From: Cochlodiniinecator piscidefendens
GTDB lineage: Bacteria > Pseudomonadota > Alphaproteobacteria > Rhodobacterales > Rhodobacteraceae
Reading direction: 5' to 3'
DNA: 64,000 nt
Assembly: GCF_011326755.1 (NCBI RefSeq)
Contig: NZ_JAAOIE010000001.1
Coordinates: forward strand, 212,344 to 276,343
Shown in pieces: positions 46,947-56,204 of this stretch. The notes beneath the pieces are model-generated. The model saw only the letters and a program-made list of their open reading frames with translations. It did no database searches and was not told the DNA's origin. Both the position numbers and the translations under genes were made by a program. Every line of letters begins with the position of its first letter. Position 1 is the first letter of the stretch.

Positions 46947-47720
46947 TTACAAATACTTGCCACGCAAGGTAAGTTGCATCAAACGAAACTTTTGCGCGAA
47001 CTCAGACTGACCCAAACTGCCCTGCGATACACGATCTGGTTCTTTCAAAACTTGTTTCAATATAGCAGGCGCACACCAACCTGAACGCAACACCGCTGCT
47101 ACATCTGCGCTAAACCGGCGCTTGGAGCCATGTGAAAGCCGATTCAATGCATCGCGCGCTAGGTCTTGAACACCTTCGGGACGACCATCCAATAGCGGGA
47201 TGCGTTTGCGGGCAACTAAATCAGGAATAGCCACCAACCAATTTGCAACGCCACTCGCATATGCAACCGCACGAATGGCAACTTCATCAGTATCATGTGC
47301 ACCAAGCGCTTTTGCTGCTGTCCACATCAAATGCCCGCTGGTTTGATCAATATGCTGGTCGAACGCCGCTTGGTCATTAAAAGGATCTTTGTATATATTC
47401 CAACGTCTTGCGAGAATCATTTCATCTAGGACATCAGCATTTATATCGTATTGGTTAATGACTTTAGCCAGCGGCGCGGCCACCTCATGTGCCCGAGGAG
47501 GCTTTCCCGCACAGATTTCTTCGACGGTGTCCCGCCAGAATTGCAAGCGCATCTCAGCTATCATCGCCTCTTCGGACATCCAAGGTGCCCGTGCAATTTC
47601 ACAATTAAAGGCATAGAGCGGGAACAGAACTTCTCGCGCCACGATGCTTCCTGTCATGGCTGAAGCAAATCGGAGCGGATCTGAAGATGCCACCAATTCC
47701 GCGCAGGCTTGTAGTGTCAT
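46947..47720 (-). CDS. Squalene/phytoene synthase family protein
   Basis: 257 residues of the all-helical trans-isoprenyl-synthase fold. The first aspartate-rich motif is degenerate: the ARAPWMSEEAMIAEMRLQFW region has the family's RLQFWRD but not DxxxD in full. LMWTAAKALGAHD is the second helix pair. Similar alphaproteobacterial proteins resemble NDUFAF6, a complex I assembly factor, more than true phytoene synthases, and I favour a non-carotenoid role. It overlaps cimA by four bases. Confidence 0.75.
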   Translation of the reverse strand: MTLQACAELVASSDPLRFASAMTGSIVAREVLFPLYAFNCEIARAPWMSEEAMIAEMRLQFWRDTVEEICAGKPPRAHEVAAPLAKVINQYDINADVLDEMILARRWNIYKDPFNDQAAFDQHIDQTSGHLMWTAAKALGAHDTDEVAIRAVAYASGVANWLVAIPDLVARKRIPLLDGRPEGVQDLARDALNRLSHGSKRRFSADVAAVLRSGWCAPAILKQVLKEPDRVSQGSLGQSEFAQKFRLMQLTLRGKYL

Positions 47721-49336
47721 TGGTTGGCCCGATCGCGAATAAGTTTCCAGTTGATCGCATCAAGCAGTGCATCAAATGACGCATCAACGATATTGGCGGA
47801 AACACCTACCGTTGACCATCTTTGTCCATTGCCGTCTTCGCTATCGACAATAACCCGTGTCACAGCATCTGTACCGCCATTGGTGATCCGTACCTTAAAA
47901 TCAACCAATTTCATGTCATCAATGTAGTGCTGATATGGGCCTAAATCTTTCGAAAGCGCCTTGGACAGAGCATTCACAGGACCGCTGTCAGTGCCGAATT
48001 CATCAACACTGTCTGAAACGGACATGACTTTTTCGCCGCCAACTTTTACAACGACCACGGCCTCTGACAGGCTAACCATTTCATTTTTCTTGTTTTTTCG
48101 ACGTTCAATCGTGACACGGTATCGTTTCACTTCAAAGAAATCTGGCAACTGCCCCAATTCTTTGCGCGCGAGCAATTCAAAGGACGCCTGCGCCGTATCA
48201 TAAGAATAACCCTGTCCTTCGCGTTCTTTGATCTTTTCCAGAATACGCGCGAGTGCCGGATCGCCTTTTTCCACCGTTAACCCAGCATCGGTTAGACGCG
48301 AAATAAGGTTTGAGCTTCCGGCCTGATTTGACATCGGAATTTGGCGCGCATTTCCAACGACTTCGGGATCGATATGTTCGTAGGTGCGCGGGTCTTTCAA
48401 AATTGCAGAAGCGTGCAGCCCAGATTTATGAACGAAAGCCGACGATCCGACATAGGGCGCGGATTTATCCGGCACCCGATTTAAAATATCGTCGAGCTTA
48501 CGAGACGCGCGGGTAATCAATTTCAACGCATCATCGGAAACCCCAATTTCCAAAGTATCTTTGTAAGGAGACTTCAAAAGAAACGTAGGAATAAGCGTGA
48601 TAAGATCTGCATTGCCGCATCGTTCACCCAGACCATTGAGCGTGCCTTGCACCTGACGCGCACCTGCATCCACCGCTGCCAGCGTATTGGCGACGGCATT
48701 GCCCGTATCATTGTGGGTATGAATACCGAGATGACTGCCGGGAATTCCGCTGTCGATCACGGCTTTGGTTATGTCTGACACTTCCGCCGGAAGCGCGCCG
48801 CCGTTGGTGTCACATAGAACAATCCAACGCGCACCCGCATCATATGCGGCGTGCAAACATTGCAGCGCGTAGTCTGGGTTTTCTTTATAGCCATCGAAAA
48901 AATGTTCAGCATCCAGAAGGGCTTCGCGGCCCTTGTTCACCAATAGGGTGATTGAATCGCGGATGCTCTCAAGGTTATCTTCTAACGAAATGCCAAGTGC
49001 GGTTGTGACGTGAAAATCATGGGTTTTACCCACCAGACACACCGCAGGCGTCCCAGCATTAACCACTCCCGCAAGGACATCATCATTTTCAGCAGACCGC
49101 CCGGCCCGCTTTGTCATGCCAAAGGCGGTAAACGTGGCATTGGTTTTCGGTGCTGTCGCAAAAAAAGCGGTATCCGTTGGATTGGCACCGGGCCATCCGC
49201 CCTCGATGTAATCAAGCCCTAAGTCGTCCAAAGTACGGGCGATGGTGACTTTATCCTCAAAGGAAAATTGCACCCCTTGGGTTTGTTGGCCGTCCCGAAG
49301 GGTGGTGTCAAAGAGGTATAGGCGTTCTTTGGTCAT
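47717..49336 (-). CDS. cimA: (R)-citramalate synthase
   Basis: Condenses pyruvate and acetyl-CoA in a threonine-independent route to isoleucine. 539 residues: the DRE-TIM motif DTTLRDGQQTQGVQFS, metal-binding GIHTHNDTGNA and NGLGERCGNADL. A C-terminal LeuA_dimer regulatory domain follows from about residue 390. Length and motifs fit the CimA branch more than LeuA. I start at 49336, after AAGAGCGAG; the longer frame runs toward cysS. Feedback control by isoleucine through the C-terminal domain is known in the family. Confidence 0.9.
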   Translation of the reverse strand: MTKERLYLFDTTLRDGQQTQGVQFSFEDKVTIARTLDDLGLDYIEGGWPGANPTDTAFFATAPKTNATFTAFGMTKRAGRSAENDDVLAGVVNAGTPAVCLVGKTHDFHVTTALGISLEDNLESIRDSITLLVNKGREALLDAEHFFDGYKENPDYALQCLHAAYDAGARWIVLCDTNGGALPAEVSDITKAVIDSGIPGSHLGIHTHNDTGNAVANTLAAVDAGARQVQGTLNGLGERCGNADLITLIPTFLLKSPYKDTLEIGVSDDALKLITRASRKLDDILNRVPDKSAPYVGSSAFVHKSGLHASAILKDPRTYEHIDPEVVGNARQIPMSNQAGSSNLISRLTDAGLTVEKGDPALARILEKIKEREGQGYSYDTAQASFELLARKELGQLPDFFEVKRYRVTIERRKNKKNEMVSLSEAVVVVKVGGEKVMSVSDSVDEFGTDSGPVNALSKALSKDLGPYQHYIDDMKLVDFKVRITNGGTDAVTRVIVDSEDGNGQRWSTVGVSANIVDASFDALLDAINWKLIRDRANQ

Positions 49337-49435
49337 GTTATTTGCTCGCTCTTTGCAGCTGGCAGGTCTGGCCGAAAGCTTGATAGCGTCCGACGCTTTC
49401 CGTGGGTAGGAGCCGTTTCTTAAAAACGTCAGCAC

Positions 49436-50968
49436 TCACAGGAGAGGTTCCAATTTTTCCATAGAAACAGGTTTGGGAGCTTTTACTTGCGCCCCATTTT
49501 TGGTGGCTTCAAGCATCAAACCAAGTGACAAAATTTCATCTCGAAGTTCGTCGGCCAGATTATATTGACCTTGCGTTCTAAGTTCCCACCATTTCCTTCC
49601 AACGCGAAAAAGCACACCCTTCTCGATCTCGGATATTCCGACCCAACCAAAAACTCCGATATTGGGACCAGTTTCATTCGTCCCCAGTAGATCCTTTTCA
49701 TCTGTTTCAATGAAAAACCATAAAGCTTCGCTCTTGGCAGGATTAAAGCCCAGTAAAACCAAAGCTCCATGTAGCCGTTCCAACAGCGGCTTTACTTTCT
49801 CTGGAAAGTTTCTTTTTGAACGCGCTTCTTTTGCAAGATCATGTAAGTGATGTAGAGCCAAGGAGCCATTTATATCGTCGGCCAATGCCGAAACAAATTC
49901 ATCTGCAACGATACCTGACCGAGTTTCATCCTCCCAATAGGTACGTCCCAAATCGGCCAAAAGGCGATAATAATTACTTAAGTGTTTGGTTGCTTGATCC
50001 GCCTTGAGTTCTGTCCAATTCATTGGCTTACGATAGTGCGTTTGTAAAAACACGTATCGAATAACCTCACCCGTAGTTCCTTGATCCAACAAGTCGCGCA
50101 CGGTGAAGAAATTGCCGAGTGATTTCGACATTTTCTTTCCTTCGACCTGTAGCATTTCATTGTGCAGCCAGTATTGAGCAAAGGTATCTTCGCCGTGGGC
50201 ACAGCAGCTTTGGGCGATTTCGTTTTCGTGGTGTGGGAACTGTAGATCGTTACCACCTCCATGAATATCAAAGGTTTCGCCAAGCAATTCAAAGGCCATT
50301 GCAGAACATTCGATGTGCCAGCCTGGACGCCCCTTACCCCATGGGCTATCCCAACCGGGGGTATTTTCATCTGACGGTTTCCACAGGACAAAATCCATCG
50401 GGTTGCGTTTGTAGGGGGCCACTTCGACCCGTGCACCGGCGATCATATCATCCACGGAACGCCCCGAAAGTGCGCCGTATTTTTTATAGCTGTCCACCGC
50501 AAACAAAACATGCCCTTCGGCGGCGTATGCGTGGCCTTTGTCGATCAAATCCTGGGACATGGCGATCATCTGTTCAATATACTGGGTCGCGCGGGGCATA
50601 TGGTCGGGTTCGCGTGCACCAAGCTCTTCCATATCTTCGAGATACCATTTGATGGTTTCGTCTGAACGCGCGGCGATCAACTCTTCCATTGTGCCTTCTG
50701 CGCCGGCGTCTTTGCGGGCTTTGGCCGTTGCGTTGATTTTATCGTCAACATCCGTGAAATTGCGAACATAGGTGACGTGATCTTCGCCATAGACATGACG
50801 CAAAAGCCTATTCAACACGTCAAAAACCACCACCGGGCGGGCATTGCCAAGGTGTGCACGATCATAAACCGTAGGGCCACAGACATACATCCGCACATTG
50901 TCTGAGTTAATCGGAGTAAAGACCTCTTTTTTACGGGTCTTTGAATTGTGTAGCTTGATCTCGACCAT
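49436..50968 (-). CDS. cysS: Cysteinyl-tRNA synthetase
   Basis: 510-residue class I synthetase. C30 starts the zinc site, followed by the HIGH-like [13 protein letters not shown]; the other zinc ligands are in IECSAMAFE and [16 protein letters not shown] is exact in [10 protein letters not shown]. The C-terminal DALR and anticodon region has a strand-rich stretch (residues 420-470) before the final helix. The ATG at 50968 follows GCGAGGAAGCC, and the extra 13 codons upstream are not needed. It lies upstream of cimA on the same strand. Confidence 0.95.
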   Translation of the reverse strand: MVEIKLHNSKTRKKEVFTPINSDNVRMYVCGPTVYDRAHLGNARPVVVFDVLNRLLRHVYGEDHVTYVRNFTDVDDKINATAKARKDAGAEGTMEELIAARSDETIKWYLEDMEELGAREPDHMPRATQYIEQMIAMSQDLIDKGHAYAAEGHVLFAVDSYKKYGALSGRSVDDMIAGARVEVAPYKRNPMDFVLWKPSDENTPGWDSPWGKGRPGWHIECSAMAFELLGETFDIHGGGNDLQFPHHENEIAQSCCAHGEDTFAQYWLHNEMLQVEGKKMSKSLGNFFTVRDLLDQGTTGEVIRYVFLQTHYRKPMNWTELKADQATKHLSNYYRLLADLGRTYWEDETRSGIVADEFVSALADDINGSLALHHLHDLAKEARSKRNFPEKVKPLLERLHGALVLLGFNPAKSEALWFFIETDEKDLLGTNETGPNIGVFGWVGISEIEKGVLFRVGRKWWELRTQGQYNLADELRDEILSLGLMLEATKNGAQVKAPKPVSMEKLEPLL

Positions 50969-51169
50969 GGCTTCCTCGCGCGCGTAATCCCGCGGCGGGC
51001 TTATCAAGTTACATCATGAAATGAAACACAAAGAACGGCCCGCCTGACAATGTCAGTGGGTAATACAGCAAATAATAATGGTGTGCGTTACGTTCATGGC
51101 GCGACTATAGCCCATTTTTTGACGTTGCCAAGACTTGAAATCAAATCTGCCCCGCGTAAACCTACATCC

Positions 51170-51517
51170 ATGAGTAGAGATTTTGTAAACCAAATTTGTG
51201 CGACCTTCCCCAACGCTGAGGTAAACGACCCATGGGGTGGTGGGCATGATGCATGGAAAATAGGCGAAAAGATGTTTGCCTGCATCGGTTCAGTGGGCAA
51301 CGGCGTTTCTGTGAAATGCGCAGATGTTGAAACGGCGCAAATGCTAATTGAATGTGGTCAAGCGGTCCGCGCGCCCTATTTTCACAAAAGCTGGATTCGG
51401 ATTCCGTTTGAGACGTTAGATGATGACTTTTTAAAACAGCGGCTAGAAATTTCCTATTCTCTTGTCCGTGCAGGCTTAACCAAGAAACTTCAAGCCACTT
51501 TAGGGGTTTGGCCTTAA
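51170..51517 (+). CDS. MmcQ/YjbR family protein
   Basis: 115 residues of the small MmcQ/YjbR family, a DNA-binding-like double-wing fold of unknown function. DPWGGGHDAWKIGEKMFACI and the late KSWIRIP are diagnostic. I start at the ATG at 51170 (MSRDFVNQ), not the frame's earlier codon at 51050. No clear ribosome site is visible. The aminotransferase begins about 100 bases downstream. Confidence 0.82.
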   Translation: MSRDFVNQICATFPNAEVNDPWGGGHDAWKIGEKMFACIGSVGNGVSVKCADVETAQMLIECGQAVRAPYFHKSWIRIPFETLDDDFLKQRLEISYSLVRAGLTKKLQATLGVWP

Positions 51518-51618
51518 ACAGCTTCTTTTGGTTTTCACCAAGCAGACGATTGACAAAGCTATCCCGCCGTGGTCGCGTGCGCTTCAAACAAGCGGTGCGA
51601 ACTAGAGGAGATAGCAGC

Positions 51619-52791
51619 GTGAAGGTATCAAACAGGATTCAAGGTCTGACAGGTGGTGGCGACGACGGGTGGGGCGTTTTTTACAAAGCGCGCGCGTTAA
51701 AGGCCGCCGGCGAACCTATTCTAGAACTGACCATCGGCGAACATGATATTCGCACAGACGCAACGATTTTAGCCGCGATGAATGATGCTGCCGCAGGAGG
51801 TCATACAGGCTATGCTATGGTTCCGGGCGTACAAAAACTACGGGAAACTGTTGCAAAGCGGGTCCAGACCCAATCTGGCGTTAAAACCGGTCCTGAAAAT
51901 GTAATGATCACCCCAGGGGGGCAATCCGCCCTATTTGCATCCCATCACGCGGTATGTGACGAAGGCGATAAAGCGCTTTATATTGATCCTTATTATGCCA
52001 CCTACCCCGGCACGTTACGTGGAATTGGCGCAATCCCCGTCGCCGTTCAGGCACATGCCGAAGATTCCTTTCAACCCAAAGCCGAAGAAATTGCAAAGCT
52101 GGCAAAGGGTGCAAAATCCTTACTGATCAACTCCCCCAATAATCCCACAGGCGTTGTCTATAGCCGTGAGACCCTTCAGGGCATTGCCGATACATGCATC
52201 GCAAATGATCTATGGTTGATATCGGATGAGGTCTACGACACCCAAGTTTGGGAGGGCGAACATATTTCGCCGCGTAGCTTACCAGATTTGGCCGAACGCA
52301 CACTTGTTGTCGGATCTATGTCCAAATCACATGCGATGACAGGCAGTCGCGTTGGTTGGGTTGTTGGCCCTAAAGAAGTGATTTCTCATCTCATTACGCT
52401 TGCCACCCACACAACATACGGCGTTCCAGGTTTCATTCAGGATGCCGCAGTGTTTGCTCTTACTTCTGGTTCCGAACTCGAAGAAAATATTGCAGCCCCT
52501 TTTGCAAGACGTCGCGAGATATCAAAAGACCTGATCGCAAAGCAGAACGTTCTAAAACTTATCCCCGCACAGGGTGCTATGTACGTGATGCTAGACGTAC
52601 GGGCAACGGGCCTAAGCGGCATTGAGTTTGCCGAGAAACTGCTTGAAGAGCAAAAAATCGCGGTCATGCCCGGCGAAAGCTTTGGAAAAGCCGCAGGTGG
52701 ACACATTCGCATTGCGATGACCATTGCCGACGATGATTTTGCAACTGCGTTTAAACGCATCATTGATTTTGCATCGCTACACTCACAGTAA
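51619..52791 (+). CDS. Pyridoxal-phosphate aminotransferase, class I/II
   Basis: A 390-residue aspartate-aminotransferase-fold enzyme. It has the NSPNNPTGVV motif, SDEVYD, the PLP lysine K236 in VGSMSKSHAMTG and a following SRVGW arginine. The start is GTG at 51619 with AGAGGAG seven bases before; the frame continues upstream over the previous gene but has no better start. The substrate cannot be told apart among aspartate, aromatic and alanine types. A terminator follows. Confidence 0.9.
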   Translation: MKVSNRIQGLTGGGDDGWGVFYKARALKAAGEPILELTIGEHDIRTDATILAAMNDAAAGGHTGYAMVPGVQKLRETVAKRVQTQSGVKTGPENVMITPGGQSALFASHHAVCDEGDKALYIDPYYATYPGTLRGIGAIPVAVQAHAEDSFQPKAEEIAKLAKGAKSLLINSPNNPTGVVYSRETLQGIADTCIANDLWLISDEVYDTQVWEGEHISPRSLPDLAERTLVVGSMSKSHAMTGSRVGWVVGPKEVISHLITLATHTTYGVPGFIQDAAVFALTSGSELEENIAAPFARRREISKDLIAKQNVLKLIPAQGAMYVMLDVRATGLSGIEFAEKLLEEQKIAVMPGESFGKAAGGHIRIAMTIADDDFATAFKRIIDFASLHSQ

Positions 52792-52806
52792 CCACACTGC
52801 TTAAAC

Positions 52807-52835
52807 AAAGGCGCTCAATATATTTGAGCGCCTTT
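52807..52835 (+). terminator. Terminator of the aminotransferase gene
   Basis: A perfect 12-pair stem (AAAGGCGCTCAA and its complement) with a five-base loop, 16 bases after the stop. Confidence 0.75.
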
Positions 52836-52895
52836 CAACTTTCTGATAATACCCTTAAAGCACTATAGTTTTTGGTCTGAGGTAAAGGGTGCCAA

Positions 52896-53747
52896 ATGAT
52901 ACGTATGTTGATTTTTGTAGGGCTTCTGTTGTTCGCACCTATTTCCGGGTTTTCTCAGACTTTTCCAGAATACGATGATGTATATGTAAACGATTATGCG
53001 AACCTGATTTCAGCAGAAGACGAAGAGGTTCTCCAACGTACGCTGCAGATACTGAAAGCCGATAACGACATTGAGATGACCGTTTTAACAGTTCCCAGCT
53101 GGCGGGACTATCGCGGTGGGTATCCAACATTGGACCGTTTCGCGACTGCACTCTTCAATCATTGGGGCATAGGTCACAACGAACGTAATGACGGAATTTT
53201 GGTGCTTGTTGCCCAAAGCGAGCGCGAAATTCGCATTGAGCTTGGTGCTGGATATCCAGAATCCTATGACAGACGCGCTGAACAGATCATCGAGCAAAGC
53301 TTTCTGCCTGCATTTCGTGCGGATGCCTATAGTCGAGGAATACGCCAAGGCGTTTCGTCGTTGGTAATTGACCTTGCTAAACCTTTCGCAGAAGGTGCCA
53401 CAACTCCACGGGGCGGGCATAACGGCAGCAATGGAAGAAACCCTGTTACCTTCTTGATTCCATTTGCGATTTTTGCAGCTTTTATTGGAGCAAAGAAGTT
53501 CCTTCCAAACTATCTGCGCCGCTGCCCCGCCTGTAAAAGCCGCGCAACGTTGCATCGCGAAAGCCGGACAATCCAAGAGGCGACTTCAACGATGGAGGGC
53601 ACCCGCGAAATCCATGAACACTGTAGCCAATGTGGGTACGAAAGCGATTATTCAGAGAACATCCCGCTTCGTACGCACAAAAGGACCGGGCGTTCGTCTT
53701 TCGGTGGCGGATCATCAAGTGGCGGCGGTGCATCAGGACGCTGGTAA
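52896..53747 (+). CDS. TPM-domain membrane protein (YgcG-like) with zinc-ribbon-like segment
   Basis: 283 residues. A signal peptide ends GFSQ, and the TPM domain spans residues 25-165, with YVNDYANLISAEDEEVLQ and a GHNERNDGILVLVA strand. One membrane helix near residue 190 (FLIPFAIFAAFIGAKKF) follows. Four cysteines then form two pairs, CPAC and CSQC, as in a zinc ribbon, and the end is Gly/Ser-rich (GGGSSSGGGASGRW). TPM proteins have been linked to photosystem or respiratory complex repair, but no role is settled for this type. The ATG lies just after GGGTGCCAA. Confidence 0.83.
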   Translation: MIRMLIFVGLLLFAPISGFSQTFPEYDDVYVNDYANLISAEDEEVLQRTLQILKADNDIEMTVLTVPSWRDYRGGYPTLDRFATALFNHWGIGHNERNDGILVLVAQSEREIRIELGAGYPESYDRRAEQIIEQSFLPAFRADAYSRGIRQGVSSLVIDLAKPFAEGATTPRGGHNGSNGRNPVTFLIPFAIFAAFIGAKKFLPNYLRRCPACKSRATLHRESRTIQEATSTMEGTREIHEHCSQCGYESDYSENIPLRTHKRTGRSSFGGGSSSGGGASGRW

Positions 53748-53831
53748 CTCCCAAAAGCGACATGATGACGGAAACAGAACAGAAACGACGATTATAGGCT
53801 TTTATGATTCCCCTTAGATAAGGGAGAAACG

Positions 53832-53927
53832 ATGACCCGAATGGATTGGATCATTGCACTGGTTGTGCGCACCATTGGTGCCGAACGCGGTCGCGCTGCG
53901 CGTGGACGCCCCATGGTTGGCATTTAA
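53832..53927 (+). CDS. Possible 31-residue Arg-rich peptide before MttB copy 2
   Basis: A short ORF with AAGGGAGAAAC six bases before its ATG, which is a better ribosome site than many neighbours have. The peptide is basic (IGAERGRAARGRP). It ends 43 bases before the methyltransferase start and could be a leader peptide or a small protein. The case rests on the ribosome site and position only. Confidence 0.35.
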   Translation: MTRMDWIIALVVRTIGAERGRAARGRPMVGI

Positions 53928-53970
53928 GCTTAACCCAACCATACTTCTTATATTATCTGAGATATAATCC

Positions 53971-55509
53971 ATGTCTGAAAATACGTCCCGTCGCTCCGGC
54001 GGCCGCTCCGCTCGTCGTGCAATGCGCGCTGCTCCTCTTGCTGAACATATGCGTCCTGTACGCGCTGGTATGGAAGGCGGCACATTTGCACCCCTTTCCC
54101 CAGCAGGTGTTCAACGCATTCATGAAGCAGCACTCGATGCACTAGAACACATCGGCCTGTCCCAAGCCCCACAATCTGGTGTTGATGCCATGGTGGCCGC
54201 TGGTGCGATCCAAGGCGACGATGGGCGCCTTCGCTTTCCACGTGCTTTGGTCGAGGATATGCTCAGCAAAGCCGCCAAAGAAATCACCCTTTTCGGTCGC
54301 GACCCAAAACACGACCTGCATCTTTCTGGCAATCGTGTTCACTACGGAACTGCTGGTGCTGCTGTTCATATGGTTGACGTCGAAGGCCGCAATTATCGCG
54401 AATGCACGGTTCAAGATTTACATGATGCCGCGCGTATTTGCGACACCTTGGACAATATCAACTTTGTTCAGCGTCCTATGGTTTGTCGCGATATCACAGA
54501 CAACTTTGAAATGGATATGAACACCATTTACGCATGTACATCCGGTACAACTAAACACGTAGGCACGAGCTTTACTGAGCCAGACTACGTTGATGGCGGC
54601 CTGGAAATGTTGCATATGATTGCTGGTGGCGAAGACAAATGGCGCGAACGCCCATTCGTTTCTAATTCCAACTGCTTTGTTGTTCCTCCAATGAAATTCG
54701 CAACTGAATCTTGCGAAGTAATGGAAAAACTCATTCGCGGTGGCATGCCTGTACTACTGTTGTCAGCAGGCCAAGCGGGGGCCACGGCCCCTGCCCCAAT
54801 CGCTGGTGCAATCACACAAGCCGTCGCTGAATGCCTTGCGGGCATCGTCTATGTAAACTCAATCGCACCGGGTCACCCTGCGATCTTTGGGACATGGCCG
54901 TTTGTATCAGATTTGCGCACGGGCGCGATGTCAGGCGGTTCTGGCGAACAGGCCCTTTTGACGGCTGGTTGTGCACAAATGCATAAATTCTACGGCCTAC
55001 CTGGTGGCGCTGCTGCGGGCATTGCAGACGCGAAACTGCCGGATATGCAAGCCGGTTGGGAACAAGCTATGTCCAACGTCATGGCAGGTTTATCAGGGCT
55101 GAATATGGTTTATGAATCCGCAGGGATGCATGCATCATTACTAGGATATTGCCTTGAAACGTTGATCCTGGGTGATGATTTGTTGGGTCAGGCAATGCGC
55201 TGCGTCCGCGGTATCGAAGTCGATGAAGACAGCGTAAGCCTCGAAACAATTCGCTCTGTATGTCTTGAAGGACCGGGTCACTACCTCGGCCATGAACAAA
55301 CACTAGGTGTGATGCAGACAGAGTATATTTATCCGGCTCTTTCTGATCGTTCGTCTCCAAAGGAATGGGTCGAGCTCGGCAAACCTGATCTCATCAAAAA
55401 TGCAATCGCGCGCAAAGAGGCTATCCTTGGGGAAGTTTCAAAGGCGCGCTTCAATCCTGAACTCGATGCCGAAATTCGCAGACAGTTCAAAATTCACCTT
55501 CCAGTGTGA
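53971..55509 (+). CDS. MttB-family corrinoid methyltransferase, copy 2
   Basis: A 512-residue paralog of the copy at 10-11.5 kb. It shares the Arg-rich tail (RRSGGRSARRAMR), an ALDALEHIGLSQAPQ helix, the APIAGAITQAVAECLAGIVY core and the late GPGHYLGHEQT. No in-frame UAG is used, so it is the non-pyrrolysine type. The two copies differ clearly in the middle, so they probably use different substrates. It is followed by a MobA/MocA-like gene and its own terminator. No MttC-like partner is next to it; the only B12-binding protein nearby is at 58.9-60.6 kb. Confidence 0.88.
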   Translation: MSENTSRRSGGRSARRAMRAAPLAEHMRPVRAGMEGGTFAPLSPAGVQRIHEAALDALEHIGLSQAPQSGVDAMVAAGAIQGDDGRLRFPRALVEDMLSKAAKEITLFGRDPKHDLHLSGNRVHYGTAGAAVHMVDVEGRNYRECTVQDLHDAARICDTLDNINFVQRPMVCRDITDNFEMDMNTIYACTSGTTKHVGTSFTEPDYVDGGLEMLHMIAGGEDKWRERPFVSNSNCFVVPPMKFATESCEVMEKLIRGGMPVLLLSAGQAGATAPAPIAGAITQAVAECLAGIVYVNSIAPGHPAIFGTWPFVSDLRTGAMSGGSGEQALLTAGCAQMHKFYGLPGGAAAGIADAKLPDMQAGWEQAMSNVMAGLSGLNMVYESAGMHASLLGYCLETLILGDDLLGQAMRCVRGIEVDEDSVSLETIRSVCLEGPGHYLGHEQTLGVMQTEYIYPALSDRSSPKEWVELGKPDLIKNAIARKEAILGEVSKARFNPELDAEIRRQFKIHLPV

Positions 55510-55550
55510 TTTGAACATCTGAATTCGACAACACTTGTCGGGTAAATCAA

Positions 55551-55590
55551 GGCCTGTGCAGTATAGCTATTGCGCAGGCTCTTTTCGTTT
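55551..55590 (+). terminator. Terminator of MttB copy 2
   Basis: A ten-pair stem (GGCCTGTGCA with TGCGCAGGCT, two wobble pairs), a ten-base loop, then CTTTTCGTTT. Confidence 0.75.
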
Positions 55591-55604
55591 GGTTTTCTGC
55601 GCAT

Positions 55605-56204
55605 ATGAACACACCAATTTTGATCCTCGCGGCTGGTGCTTCTAGCCGCATGCAAGGTCGCGATAAATTACTCGAACCCGTTGCGAACATGCCGCTGCTA
55701 CGCCATGTGGTGCTGCGCGCTTTGCAAAGCGGTGCACCGGTTTATGTTGTCTTGGACCCCAACCACCCCGAACGAAACGCCTGTATCGATGGCCTCGCGT
55801 TTCAAGCGGTTTGGGTCTCCCATCCGGAAACAGGAATGTCTCAATCTTTAACAGCCGGAATTCGCGCACTTCCCAAAGATACCCGTGCCGTTATCGTCGC
55901 TCTGGCAGATATGCCGGAAATTGATACCGTTGATTACACGAAACTGATCAGTGCTCATCAGGCCGATTTGATGAAAAACATCCTCCGCTGCACAACACCG
56001 AGTGGAAAAACAGGGCATCCTGTTTTGATGCCAGATTGGGTTTTTGAAGAAATTTTGCAGCTTTCTGGCGATGAAGGTGCGCGTTCAATTTTGAAACGCC
56101 ATACAAACAAAGTTTCGCATGTACCGCTTATTGACAGAAGGGCGACTATTGACCTCGACACCCCTGAAGATTGGAACAATTGGCGTTCAAGACGGCAACA
56201 CTAA
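55605..56204 (+). CDS. MobA/MocA-like nucleotidyltransferase
   Basis: A 199-residue NTP-transferase domain protein. The nucleotide loop is LAAGASSRMQGRDKLL, with VVALADMPEI as the metal-binding strand and a GKTGHPVLMP loop. The family includes MobA (GTP to the molybdenum cofactor) and MocA (CTP). The GHPV motif and the absence of a full GTP-type signature lean toward the MocA/CTP side, but this is a judgement. Its end overlaps modC by four bases on the opposite strand, which fits molybdenum metabolism. Confidence 0.8.
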   Translation: MNTPILILAAGASSRMQGRDKLLEPVANMPLLRHVVLRALQSGAPVYVVLDPNHPERNACIDGLAFQAVWVSHPETGMSQSLTAGIRALPKDTRAVIVALADMPEIDTVDYTKLISAHQADLMKNILRCTTPSGKTGHPVLMPDWVFEEILQLSGDEGARSILKRHTNKVSHVPLIDRRATIDLDTPEDWNNWRSRRQH

